A stretch of DNA of 9,111 bases from JBAYVY01 sp041674345. GTDB lineage: Bacteria; Planctomycetota; Phycisphaerae; Phycisphaerales; Zrk34. The stretch's first letter is position 1; each line of letters opens with the position of its first letter. The notes beneath the pieces are model-generated. The model saw only the letters and a program-made list of their open reading frames with translations, was not told where the DNA came from and ran no database searches. A program made the translations under genes and the position numbers. Where the stretch lies: the NCBI GenBank assembly GCA_041674345.1, contig JBAYVY010000133.1, forward strand, positions 1 through 9,111, written 5' to 3'. Of the stretch, positions 1 through 6,005 are shown in pieces.

Positions 1-28
1 CACGGGGTCAAAAAGCCTCGATTCTGCT

Positions 29-102
29 TCAAAAACGGCGGTAAGATGAGCCAATGTTCGACCATTTTTCGACAAACATTCGTTTTTGGCTCAAAAACGG
101 CG
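29..102. repeat. 12-bp direct repeat flanking a hairpin region
   Basis: The 12-base word TCAAAAACGGCG occurs at 29-40 and again at 91-102, just past the 3' end of the minus-strand sigma-like gene (stop at 104-106). The two copies enclose the possible hairpin at 47-93. The repeat is exact and seen directly. Its meaning is unknown; it could mark the edge of a small inserted element. Confidence 0.5.
47..93 (-). terminator. possible hairpin downstream of the sigma-like gene
   Basis: On the minus strand the RNA reads TGAGCC, then AATGTT, a loop of about 16 nt, then AACATT and GGCTCA. This gives a two-part stem of 6 + 6 bp with a 7-nt one-sided bulge. It lies 11-57 nt after the stop codon, which is a terminator position. 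However, no run of U follows, so it is either a non-classical terminator or another structured element. The pairing is seen directly; the role is inferred. Confidence 0.35.
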
Positions 103-103
103 A

Positions 104-883
104 TCACCCGTGAACGGTTACGCCAGAAGCAACCGGCCCCCACTCACACACACCATCACGAAACGCCAGCACATAATCCCCCCGGCCTACAACTCGCCGA
201 TGCTTCCGACGAACCACACGCCGAGGTTTCTTTGCAACGGCAACACACCTCAACCTCTGCGCCGCTAACGCACTTCCCACCAATGAACCTTGCCGCAATA
301 AAATGCCACGCAACGCCGGAATCGCCTCTTCCCTCAACTGGCGTACACGCTCATGGCTGACACCCATCACAACAGCAGCATCACGCAACGTCATCCCCTG
401 CAACACAAGCAATTCAATGCTTTTCTGATGGAGACCACTCAACTCATCGAAGGCCAAACGCAACCCCTCCGATAACCCCCGCACTCCCGGTTCAACGTCT
501 TCAACCTCACCCCTCACGCACCGCCCGGAAACATACTCATCCGGCGAAAGATCTTCAGGACAGGCCAAATCAGAATAATTCACCGAACGCAAAACTTTAC
601 GACTCCGCCGAAGTCTCCGACGATTCCCACGCACCCACTGAACCGAACGCCTAAAACCACTAAACACAAAACACCGTACATGCTGCAAATCATTGAACCA
701 CGACCAAGCAACACCCTTCCGCCACATCCACATCAACAAACCGGTCCATGCCTCTCCCACCACAGAATCATCTAAAAACCACCACACCCGATGCCCGTAG
801 CCCAACACGTCCTCACGCAACACCGAATCGGCATAATCAACAACAGACCCAACCGGAGGCGTCCATGAAGAATTCTCACACAT
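104..883 (-). CDS. divergent sigma-70-like protein (region 4 HTH), 259 aa
   Basis: Residues about 142-193 resemble sigma-70 region 4: a helix starting at FDELSG, then a helix-turn-helix of the form TLRDAAVVMGVSHERVRQLR followed by EEAIPALR. This matches the usual 'VS.ERVRQIE.EAL..LR' pattern that recognises the -35 element. Residues about 42-90 (aromatic- and Trp-rich, then GFRRSVQWVR) sit where region 2 would be but match only loosely. The tail after residue 205 is basic, rich in Arg and Lys. I chose the ATG at 883 because AGGGGG lies 6 nt upstream and because the preceding small gene ends across it (ATGTGTGA); the frame is open up to 931. The coding strand is unusually rich in G and T, and the protein is rich in Val and Trp, unlike the genes to the right, so it may have been acquired. 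It could instead be a non-sigma DNA-binding protein with a region-4-like HTH. No target is visible. Confidence 0.6.
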   Translation of the reverse strand: MCENSSWTPPVGSVVDYADSVLREDVLGYGHRVWWFLDDSVVGEAWTGLLMWMWRKGVAWSWFNDLQHVRCFVFSGFRRSVQWVRGNRRRLRRSRKVLRSVNYSDLACPEDLSPDEYVSGRCVRGEVEDVEPGVRGLSEGLRLAFDELSGLHQKSIELLVLQGMTLRDAAVVMGVSHERVRQLREEAIPALRGILLRQGSLVGSALAAQRLRCVAVAKKPRRVVRRKHRRVVGRGDYVLAFRDGVCEWGPVASGVTVHG

Positions 884-1046
884 GGCACACCCCCTGACGC
901 ACCACAGCCAGCACACGACGACGCGCCGCAACCGTCAGTTTTGGCCACGCCTCGACCACTTCCTCAATGTCGTTTTGCACCGCATTTTCAAAAACATGCT
1001 GTTTTCCCCGGAAAAACGCAATGTGTTGCCGTCCGCCCCTGACCAT
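876..1046 (-). CDS. small protein of unknown function, 56 aa, coupled to the sigma-like gene
   Basis: The frame runs from ATG at 1046 to TGA at 876, with an in-frame stop just upstream of the ATG, and ends inside the start of the next gene (ATGTGTGA overlap). The C-terminal half reads like a real amphipathic helix pair: NDIEEVVEAWPKLTVAARRR followed by VLAVVRQG. Short proteins with an 'AWP.L....R..IL..V' ending are, as I recall, common as small ORFs in planctomycete accessory loci, but I cannot name a family. No clear Shine-Dalgarno precedes the ATG, so the true start could be one of the later GTG codons. The overlap and the spacing suggest the two genes are made together. A role as partner or antagonist of the sigma-like protein is speculation. 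Confidence 0.5.
   Translation of the reverse strand: MVRGGRQHIAFFRGKQHVFENAVQNDIEEVVEAWPKLTVAARRRVLAVVRQGVCHV
890..895 (-). promoter_or_regulatory. Shine-Dalgarno that decides the start of the sigma-like gene
   Basis: The minus strand reads AGGGGG here, 6 nt before the ATG at 883-881. No comparable site precedes the longer open frame that begins at 931. The site lies inside the 3' end of the 56-residue upstream gene, as expected for coupled translation. Confidence 0.55.
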
Positions 1047-1125
1047 TGAACGTGTTTACGCAGCATTCGGCACAGGCAGGCACAGACGTGCTTGCCGTTG
1101 TCGTTTCAAAGACTTGCGTTTTTTC

Positions 1126-1317
1126 GACCGTTTCACCGTGCATCGTTGTGCCCGGCTGTTCACCGTGTGCGCCTCACGCCCGGTGGACAAGACCACGGGA
1201 CTGCGGTGCGATCAGACGATCACATTGTGCGGCACCCAGTCCGCGAAAAACTATCCCGATCGCCTGCGCCGCATCCGTTACACCGACCCGACGACCGGCA
1301 AACGTCTGGTGTTGTTG
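1126..1317 (+). pseudogene. IS4-type (DUF4372-associated) transposase remnant
   Basis: Within a plus-strand open frame, the residues RPVDKTTGLRCDQTI, then SAKNYPDRLRRIRY and DPTTGKRLV, follow the catalytic-domain pattern I know from IS4-family transposases ('VD.TTG...DQTI.L....S.K.YP..LRRIR..DP.TGK.LVFLTN'). The preceding FTVHRCARLFTV fits the 'LH.AGAFFVTRAK' stretch. Only about 60 residues remain. The match stops abruptly after LVLL, where the usual LTNN and the later glutamate-containing part (YxxRWxVE) should follow. The N-terminal DUF4372 half and the terminal repeats are not seen. This is a dead fragment, not a gene. Confidence 0.7.
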
Positions 1318-1412
1318 GCCGCGATGAGCCGATACGAGCCGCCCTTGATGTTAAAGACCGTGACCACGGCTCCGCTGGCCACGTGGACCGCATCGGCATG
1401 GGGGTAGGTTTT
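1317..1412 (-). pseudogene. higB: HigB-family mRNA interferase toxin remnant
   Basis: On the minus strand the residues KTYPHADAVHVA, then VTVFNIKGGSYRLIAA, match the middle of HigB-family type II toxins (pattern 'YPHADxV...VFNIKGNxYRLIA.I.Y'), which cleave translated mRNA. About 32 of the usual ~100 residues are left. The frame loses similarity upstream of Lys, and after LIAA it runs straight into the reverse complement of the transposase fragment. No HigA antitoxin (HTH) gene is visible beside it. The remnant cannot make a working toxin. Confidence 0.65.
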
Positions 1413-1456
1413 CTGATTCGATGAGTGAACGCGAGGACGCGGTTCAAATACTCCCA

Positions 1457-1480
1457 ACCCGCTAAACCCCGGAAGCGGGT
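1457..1480. repeat. short inverted repeat (7-bp stem)
   Basis: ACCCGCT (1457-1463) pairs with AGCGGGT (1474-1480) across a 10-nt loop. No T-run follows on either strand. It lies in the otherwise featureless stretch 1413-1512 between the higB relic and the tRNA promoter. Function unknown. Confidence 0.3.
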
Positions 1481-1512
1481 GGGCCGAGGGGACTCTATAA
1501 AAAAGCGAGGCC

Positions 1513-1541
1513 GTGACGAATGGGAAAGAGGAAGTTATACT
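1513..1541 (+). promoter_or_regulatory. probable sigma-70 promoter of the tRNA-Lys gene
   Basis: GTGACG at 1513-1518 (four of six bases of TTGACA) is 17 bp from TATACT at 1536-1541, a strong -10 box. Transcription would start near 1548, about 24 bp before the mature tRNA. A 6-bp inverted repeat (GAAGTT 1531-1536, AACTTC 1546-1551) spans the -10 box. This is an inference from spacing and consensus. Confidence 0.5.
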
Positions 1542-1571
1542 AAGGAACTTCGCTGAGTTGGTGGAAGTGAC

Positions 1572-1644
1572 GGGCAGGTAGCTCAGTCGGTAGAGCAACG
1601 GCCTTTTAAGCCGTGGGTCGAGGGTTCGAATCCCTCCCTGCCCA
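1572..1644 (+). tRNA. tRNA-Lys (anticodon TTT)
   Basis: A complete cloverleaf can be drawn. The acceptor GGGCAGG (1572-1578) pairs with CCTGCCC (1637-1643), followed by discriminator A at 1644. The D-arm is GCTC...GAGC. The anticodon arm ACGGC/GCCGT holds loop CTTTTAA, so the anticodon TTT is at 1605-1607. The variable loop is GGGTC. The T-arm GAGGG/CCCTC holds loop TTCGAAT. The discriminator A and anticodon UUU fit lysine. The 3' CCA is not encoded, so it must be added by the nucleotidyltransferase. Confidence 0.98.
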
Positions 1645-1693
1645 TTGGATGGGTGCCCCGCCCCCGTTTCTCCTCTGTCGCTTTTTCCCTCTT

Positions 1694-1802
1694 GAAAGCG
1701 TGTGAGAAGCTATTGATCGACCGCCGGTCTTGGGCTTGCGGAAAACGGCGTCTTTCGCAAGCCGCAAGCCGCAAGCCGCAGGACGCCTTCTCACACGCTT
1801 TC
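1694..1802. repeat. inverted intergenic element with 16-bp arms and heptad core, overlapping the bioD stop
   Basis: GAAAGCGTGTGAGAAG (1694-1709) is perfectly repeated in inverse orientation at 1787-1802. Inside is a 7-bp tandem repeat CGCAAGC at 1756-1776 (three copies plus CGCA). Its first copy also pairs with GGCTTGCG at 1733-1740. The right arm supplies the last codons and the TGA stop of bioD (stop at 1791-1793). The same 16-mer recurs at 4396-4411, and the CGCAAGC heptad recurs at 7861-7867. Its position between bioD and the tRNA suggests a 3'-end or terminator-like role, but no T-run is seen. Confidence 0.8.
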
Positions 1803-2543
1803 GGTGACAAGCGATGGCTTGCACACGCGCAGCCAGTCGCAGGTGTTGGCGGCATCCAGCACGGCGGGGGGCAGCCGCGCCTCGTGTGGGGCCACGTCGT
1901 CAGATCGGGGGATCGTCGCCAGCACTTTCGTGTGATTCTGTTTCGCCAGCCAGAGCGGATTGTCGGCGTTGGCGGGGGCGGTGTCGTCGGGGTCGTAACC
2001 GTTAATGACCAGCCCGGCGAGGCGCAGCCCCCGTTGCGCGATCGCGCCACAGGTCAGCGCGGTGTGATTGAGCGTGCCCAGTCCGGGTCGCGTGACGACG
2101 AGCACCGGGTAGCCGATCATCGCGGCCATGTCCAGCACGGTGCGTGGGTCGTCGAGCGGCACCATGATGCCGCCGATGCCTTCGATCAGCAGCACATCAT
2201 GTTCGCCATCCAGCCGGCGCAGCGAATCGGCGATCGCATCGAAATCGACGGGTTTCTTCGCTTTTTCCGCGGCGACGGCGGGGGCCAGCGGCGGGTGATA
2301 CCGCACGGGGTTGATGACATCGAGGGGCAGGCGGCAATCGGCGAAATGCGCCAGCGCCTCGGCATCGGCGTTGACCAGGCCTTCGCGTTCGCGGCGGCAT
2401 CCGGTGGCGATGGGTTTGCACACGCCGACTTTCGCGCCGGTGGATCGCAGCGCCGCGGCGATGGCGCAGGTGACGACTGTTTTGCCCGCGTCGGTGTCGG
2501 TGGCGGTGATGAAGAGGCCGGGATGGGTCAGGTGAAGTTGCAT
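1791..2543 (-). CDS. bioD: ATP-dependent dethiobiotin synthetase BioD, 250 aa
   Basis: BioD makes dethiobiotin in the cytoplasm by closing the ureido ring of 7,8-diaminopelargonic acid with CO2 and ATP, the step before biotin synthase. The P-loop TATDTDAGKT (13-22) matches the family's GTDTxVGKT. KPIATG (43-48) and EGIGGIMVPL (121-130) match the KP..TG and EGAGG..xPL motifs. RPGLGTLNHTALT (152-164) and INGY (180-183) match the family's nucleotide-binding part. The length is slightly above the ~225 aa of E. coli BioD. The start codon lies 17 bp after the nnrD stop, with no strong Shine-Dalgarno, so translation may depend on nnrD. No bioA, bioB or bioF is in the window. The last residues (ESV) and the stop are encoded by the arm of an intergenic repeat. 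Confidence 0.95.
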   Translation of the reverse strand: MQLHLTHPGLFITATDTDAGKTVVTCAIAAALRSTGAKVGVCKPIATGCRREREGLVNADAEALAHFADCRLPLDVINPVRYHPPLAPAVAAEKAKKPVDFDAIADSLRRLDGEHDVLLIEGIGGIMVPLDDPRTVLDMAAMIGYPVLVVTRPGLGTLNHTALTCGAIAQRGLRLAGLVINGYDPDDTAPANADNPLWLAKQNHTKVLATIPRSDDVAPHEARLPPAVLDAANTCDWLRVCKPSLVTESV

Positions 2544-2560
2544 GGTTCATTCGTGCTTCG

Positions 2561-3430
2561 TCATTTTTCGTAACTCGCCATCGCCTTCGGTATCCATTCG
2601 ATCAGCGTCCGTGCCGTCAGTCCCGCCGGGCCGCATTCGGTCGCCCACAGATCGGCGGCCCGTCCGTGCAGGTGAGCCGCCAGCGTCGCGGCTTCAAAGC
2701 GTTTCATGCCCTGCGCGATCAGTCCGGCGATCATGCCGGTCAGCACGTCGCCGGTGCCGGCGGTCGCCAGAGCGGGGTTGCCTGTCTGATTCAGCACGTA
2801 ATGTTGTTCATCGGCGATCACGGTGCGTTGTCCCTTCAACACGACGACCGCGTTGAAGGCGTGGGCCAGTCGCATCGCGGCGGCGGGGCGTTGGGCGGGG
2901 TCGGTTGGGTCGTCGTGAAGGCCGGCCGCATCGCCCAGCCGGCGAAACTCGCCGGGGTGCGGGGTCAACACCAGCGGACAGCGCGGCACCAGCGTCGCGT
3001 CGCGCATCGCCGCCAGATTGGTCAAACCGTCGGCGTCGAGCACCACCGTGTGCCCGATGCGAAGCAAGCCCGCGATCAAATCCTGCTGCCGCGCGCCGAC
3101 GCATAAGCCCGGCCCGACGGCCAGCACATCGCCGTCGGCGAGCCGGCGTTCGATGGTGTTGGTTGCCGCGTCGCGTCCGTCATAGTCGAATGCGATGCCT
3201 GTGGCCGACGGCTCGATGGTCAGACAGTGGGGCATGATCGCGCGAAGCGTCGCGATTTTCGCCAAGCCGCAGCCGATGCGCAGCGCCGCGCCGGCGGTCA
3301 GCGCCGGCGCGCCGATCATTTCGGGTGATCCGCCGACCACCACCACCGTGCCGAACGTGCCCTTGTGCGCGTCGTCAGGTCGTGCGGGCAGTGCGGGAAG
3401 GGCGGAGGTCGCGGGTACTGCGTCGGTCAT
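2561..3430 (-). CDS. nnrD: ADP-dependent (S)-NAD(P)H-hydrate dehydratase, 289 aa
   Basis: This is a metabolite-repair enzyme: it dehydrates damaged (S)-NADHX/NADPHX back to NAD(P)H using ADP. The ribokinase-like YjeF C-terminal domain spans nearly the whole protein. GTFGTVVVVGGSPEMIGAP (24-42) matches the N-terminal glycine motif. LDADGLTNLA (131-140), LTPHPGEFRRL (155-165) and VVLKGQRTVIA (196-206) are family signatures. GNPALATAGTGDVLTG (217-232) contains the expected catalytic Asp in the GTGD motif (228). The YjeF_N epimerase domain (NnrE), often fused in bacteria, is absent, so an epimerase must be encoded elsewhere. AGGAG lies 5 nt before the ATG, a clear ribosome site. It lies 17 bp ahead of bioD. 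A 165-bp gap holding a heptad element separates it from larB. Confidence 0.93.
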   Translation of the reverse strand: MTDAVPATSALPALPARPDDAHKGTFGTVVVVGGSPEMIGAPALTAGAALRIGCGLAKIATLRAIMPHCLTIEPSATGIAFDYDGRDAATNTIERRLADGDVLAVGPGLCVGARQQDLIAGLLRIGHTVVLDADGLTNLAAMRDATLVPRCPLVLTPHPGEFRRLGDAAGLHDDPTDPAQRPAAAMRLAHAFNAVVVLKGQRTVIADEQHYVLNQTGNPALATAGTGDVLTGMIAGLIAQGMKRFEAATLAAHLHGRAADLWATECGPAGLTARTLIEWIPKAMASYEK

Positions 3431-3446
3431 GGTGTCTCCTTGAAGG

Positions 3447-3608
3447 GAGTGGCGAGTAGGGAGTGGCGACGAGGCGAACAGGATGGTTCGTCATTCGCGG
3501 CGGCGGTCGCATCACGGATCAACCTCCGCTTCGCCTGGTCGCTCATCGCTCATCGCTCATCGCTTGTCGCTTGTCGCTTGTCTCGTCGCTACTCGCTACT
3601 CGCTACTT
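3447..3608. repeat. inverted heptad-repeat element between larB and nnrD
   Basis: The right half is a pure run of 7-mers: GCTCATC x3 (3541-3561), GCTTGTC x3 (3562-3582), TCGTC, then GCTACTC x2.7 (3588-3606). The left half carries heptads GAGTGGC, GAGTAGG, GAGTGGC, GACGAGG (3447-3474). The two ends form an inverted repeat: 3447-3473 matches the reverse complement of 3582-3608 at 23 of 27 positions. The larB stop codon (TAG, 3596-3598) lies inside the right end. The nnrD Shine-Dalgarno (3436-3440) lies just outside the left end. The 3475-3540 core shows nothing coding. Confidence 0.85.
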
Positions 3609-4354
3609 TTCCCATCCGCCAGTCGTTGAATGAGCGTGGCGGTGTACGCGGCTCCGAAGCCGTTGTCGATGTTGACCACGCTCACTCCGGCGGCACAACT
3701 GGTCAACATGCCCAGCAGTGCCGCCACTCCGCCGAATGCCGCACCGTAACCGACACTGGTGGGCACCGCAATCACCGGCACGCGCACCAGCCCGCCGATC
3801 ACGCTCGGCAACGCGCCTTCCATCCCCGCGATGCAAATGATGCAACCGGCCCCCCGCAACTCCGGCAAACGATCCACCAGCCGGTGCAGCCCCGCCACGC
3901 CGATGTCGTTGATGCGATTCGTGGGCTGACCCATCGCGCGACAGGTGATCGCCGCTTCCTCGGCGACCGGCTCATCGCTGGTGCCGGCGGTGACAATGGG
4001 TATCGGCGTACCGGTTTCGGCAGGGGGCTTGCCGAGCAGAAAGGTCGAACCGCGTGAGCCGGTGATCGGTTCAGTGAACGCGCGCCCAATCGCCGCGGCG
4101 TGATCGACGTTCGCCCGTGTCACCAGCGCGTGGCCGTTACGTTCGATCAGTCGTTGCGCGATGGCGACGACCTGGTCGGGCGTTTTGCCGGCGGCGTAAA
4201 TCACTTCGGCGCTGCCGCAGCGCCGCCGGCGGTCGTGATCGAGCGTGGCGTAGTCCATCGGCTCGGCGGTCGCCAGTTGCTCGGTCGCCTGATCGACCGC
4301 CAGCCGGCCGGCCGCGACTTCGGTGAGTATCCGTTCCAACCAGTTGCGATTCAT
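3596..4354 (-). CDS. larB: LarB, nickel-pincer nucleotide cofactor biosynthesis, 252 aa
   Basis: LarB carboxylates the pyridinium ring of nicotinic acid adenine dinucleotide and releases AMP, giving the dicarboxylated precursor of the Ni-pincer cofactor of lactate racemase and its relatives. The C-terminal half is PurE-like. TAGTSDEPVAEEA (122-134), IAGMEGALPSVIGGLV (175-190), PVIAVPTSVGYGA (193-205) and LGMLTSCAAG with VVNIDNGFGAAY (214-237) are classic LarB signatures. Cys220 in the SCAAG motif corresponds, as I recall, to the cysteine reported to form the substrate adduct. The N-terminal ~95 residues are the usual helical region (LVTRANVDHAAAI). The length is typical. LarC, LarE and LarA are not in the window. 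No strong Shine-Dalgarno precedes the ATG. The last three residues (SSE) and the stop come from a heptad repeat. Confidence 0.94.
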   Translation of the reverse strand: MNRNWLERILTEVAAGRLAVDQATEQLATAEPMDYATLDHDRRRRCGSAEVIYAAGKTPDQVVAIAQRLIERNGHALVTRANVDHAAAIGRAFTEPITGSRGSTFLLGKPPAETGTPIPIVTAGTSDEPVAEEAAITCRAMGQPTNRINDIGVAGLHRLVDRLPELRGAGCIICIAGMEGALPSVIGGLVRVPVIAVPTSVGYGAAFGGVAALLGMLTSCAAGVSVVNIDNGFGAAYTATLIQRLADGKSSE

Positions 4355-4395
4355 GCGTGCGGGTTCCGTGGGTAATGTCTTCCCCTGACTCCTGA

Positions 4396-4411
4396 CTTCT
4401 CACACGCTTTC
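4396..4411 (-). repeat. third copy of the 16-bp repeat arm, directly after the transglutaminase stop
   Basis: On the minus strand GAAAGCGTGTGAGAAG follows the TAA of the transglutaminase gene without a gap and is identical to both arms of the 1694-1802 element. It continues into TCAGGAG TCAGGGG, two 7-base units. No inverted partner is seen nearby, so this is a solo arm in the 57-bp gap before larB. Confidence 0.75.
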
Positions 4412-5926
4412 TTACTTCCCAGGGTTGGGGTTCATGCCTGGAATGGCGGGGGTGGGGCCTCGGGTGATTTTCAGCTCGCCGATGATCGGGGCCAGCGTCA
4501 CCAGATCGTTGATCCATTGTCCGTCAGCCAATTCGCTGCTGCTGATGGCGATGTGCGTCGCATCAAATCCTTCATTGTCAAAATTATCCGGGATGACCGC
4601 ATCCAAATCCACCCATCGCCCGTTCAACCACGCCTGGGCCCACATATGGTAGCCGAACACGCCCGTCGCGCCCGTCGTTTGCGGTCCCAGCACCACCGAA
4701 GTCGGCACATACATCAGCCCCGTGATGACCCGGCTGGGCAATCCCGCCGCGCGCAGCATCGCCGCCAGAAGCACCGCATGTTCCGTGCAATCGCCCGTTC
4801 GCGTCCGCGCCACTTCGCTGGCCGACGCCATGCCCACGTCCAGCGATTTGACCTTGATGTACCGATGCACGAATCGCCGAATCATCTCCGCCTTCCGCGC
4901 CGCCGTCGCATCCGACGCCGCGTTCTTCAACGCCTCCTCCGTCAGCTTCACAATCCGCGGGTCTTTCCCGTCGATCATCGTTGAGTTTTCCACCACCGGC
5001 GCCTCGGCCGCTTGCGGCTTAGCATCGGTCATATCCACCGTCACCTCCGCCGTCCGCTCATCCACACGCTTCACCGACTGCGCCGCCGTCTCCAACAACT
5101 GCGGCAACTTCCCCTTCTTCATCTCCAACACCCACGTCGCTCGTCGCAATATCCGCGGCTCGGCGATCGCCTGGTCCATCCGAATCAACGTCTGCTCCAG
5201 CAACTCCGGCCCCTTGCGCTCCGTCAACGCCAACGTCTTGTCCGCCGCCATCATTTCCAATGTCATAAATCCCAGCGACACGCTGTTCCGCAACGTGTGC
5301 CCCTGATCGTCCACGTATTCCACGCTCTTCACGCCCGGCATCAGCGACGTGCCCGCCTCCACCTTCGTCGCCGGCGTCACCTTCCCGAACACCTCCACAT
5401 CCTCCCGCCCCAACACCGTGATCGTCACATCGATCGGCGACATCGACGCCGACGGATCAAACGACCGATACGTGATTACTTTCTCCCCAGCCGCCATTTG
5501 AGCCGCCACGTACCGCATCCCCGCCGCCGGCGTCAGCCATTCGCCCTCCGGGGCCGGGGCCGTCTGCTTGCTCGTGCGCCCGCTGTCCGTCGTCGTGACG
5601 GTTAGTTCCTTGCCGTTGAAAACGACTTCCTTCACCGTCTGCGACGCGCCCAGCATCTGCGTCGATTTCGCGCTGATCGGCCGGCCGTCCGCCGTTTCCA
5701 CAAACTCCGATTCCATTCGCACCGTCAAACCCGCCCCAGCCCGGCCCACCGCGATCCGCATCTCCATCACGCTGGTGATCTTCCCATCCGTCCGCGTCTC
5801 CCGCTCCACCGAATACCCCGCCGGCTGACCCTGTAAACTCACCACATACCACCGCTCGTCTTCACCCCGCGCCACCGCAACAGCCAACACGACAATGACC
5901 CATGCCCCGATGATTCGCCTTTTCAT
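4412..5926 (-). CDS. exported transglutaminase-like (papain-fold) protein, 504 aa
   Basis: The N-terminus MKRRIIGAWVIVVLAVAVARGE is a short signal peptide, so the protein should be exported. Residues ~25-310 form a beta-rich region I do not recognise, with no known motif. Residues ~345-445 are a transglutaminase core. TGDCTEHAVLLAAMLRAAGLP (378-398, split here as TGDCTEHAVLL then AAMLRAAGLP) carries Cys380. FGYHMWAQAWL carries His427. GRWVDLDA carries Asp442. Together they form the Cys-His-Asp triad. Bacterial members act as peptidases, amidases or cross-linkers, and the target here is unknown. The ATG at 5926 is preferred: it starts the signal peptide and has GAGG 5 nt upstream, while the open frame reaching 6061 would overlap the previous gene. 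The stop is immediately followed by a repeat arm. The 79-bp gap before it argues that it may be transcribed separately from the ABC genes. Confidence 0.85.
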   Translation of the reverse strand: MKRRIIGAWVIVVLAVAVARGEDERWYVVSLQGQPAGYSVERETRTDGKITSVMEMRIAVGRAGAGLTVRMESEFVETADGRPISAKSTQMLGASQTVKEVVFNGKELTVTTTDSGRTSKQTAPAPEGEWLTPAAGMRYVAAQMAAGEKVITYRSFDPSASMSPIDVTITVLGREDVEVFGKVTPATKVEAGTSLMPGVKSVEYVDDQGHTLRNSVSLGFMTLEMMAADKTLALTERKGPELLEQTLIRMDQAIAEPRILRRATWVLEMKKGKLPQLLETAAQSVKRVDERTAEVTVDMTDAKPQAAEAPVVENSTMIDGKDPRIVKLTEEALKNAASDATAARKAEMIRRFVHRYIKVKSLDVGMASASEVARTRTGDCTEHAVLLAAMLRAAGLPSRVITGLMYVPTSVVLGPQTTGATGVFGYHMWAQAWLNGRWVDLDAVIPDNFDNEGFDATHIAISSSELADGQWINDLVTLAPIIGELKITRGPTPAIPGMNPNPGK

Positions 5927-6005
5927 TTGAACCTCGCTTTGATTCGCTTTCAAAAGTTCGCCGAACACCTCGCGCCCGATTCGACAAGGTGGATGGGTGT
6001 TAAGG

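Noticed and set aside
967..1407. Plus-strand 146-codon frame as an intact gene
   Set aside because: Only residues ~54-117 match a transposase. The start overlaps the minus-strand 56-aa gene and the end is antisense to the higB relic.
1278..1598. Minus-strand 106-codon frame as an intact gene
   Set aside because: Only the middle third resembles HigB. The ends are antisense transposase sequence and the antisense of the tRNA promoter region, so it is treated as a relic.
1694..1802. Simple intrinsic terminator for bioD or the tRNA
   Set aside because: The 16-bp arms are 77 bp apart and no T-run follows on either strand, so it does not look like a classical terminator.
1583..2050. Minus-strand open frame of 155 codons running through the tRNA
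   Set aside because: Its end encodes GREGFEPSTHGLKGRCST, the well-known artefact of translating a tRNA gene antisense. The rest is bioD in the wrong frame.
3541..3606. CRISPR array
   Set aside because: The units are 7 bp and contiguous, with no spacers. They are tandem heptads, not CRISPR repeats.
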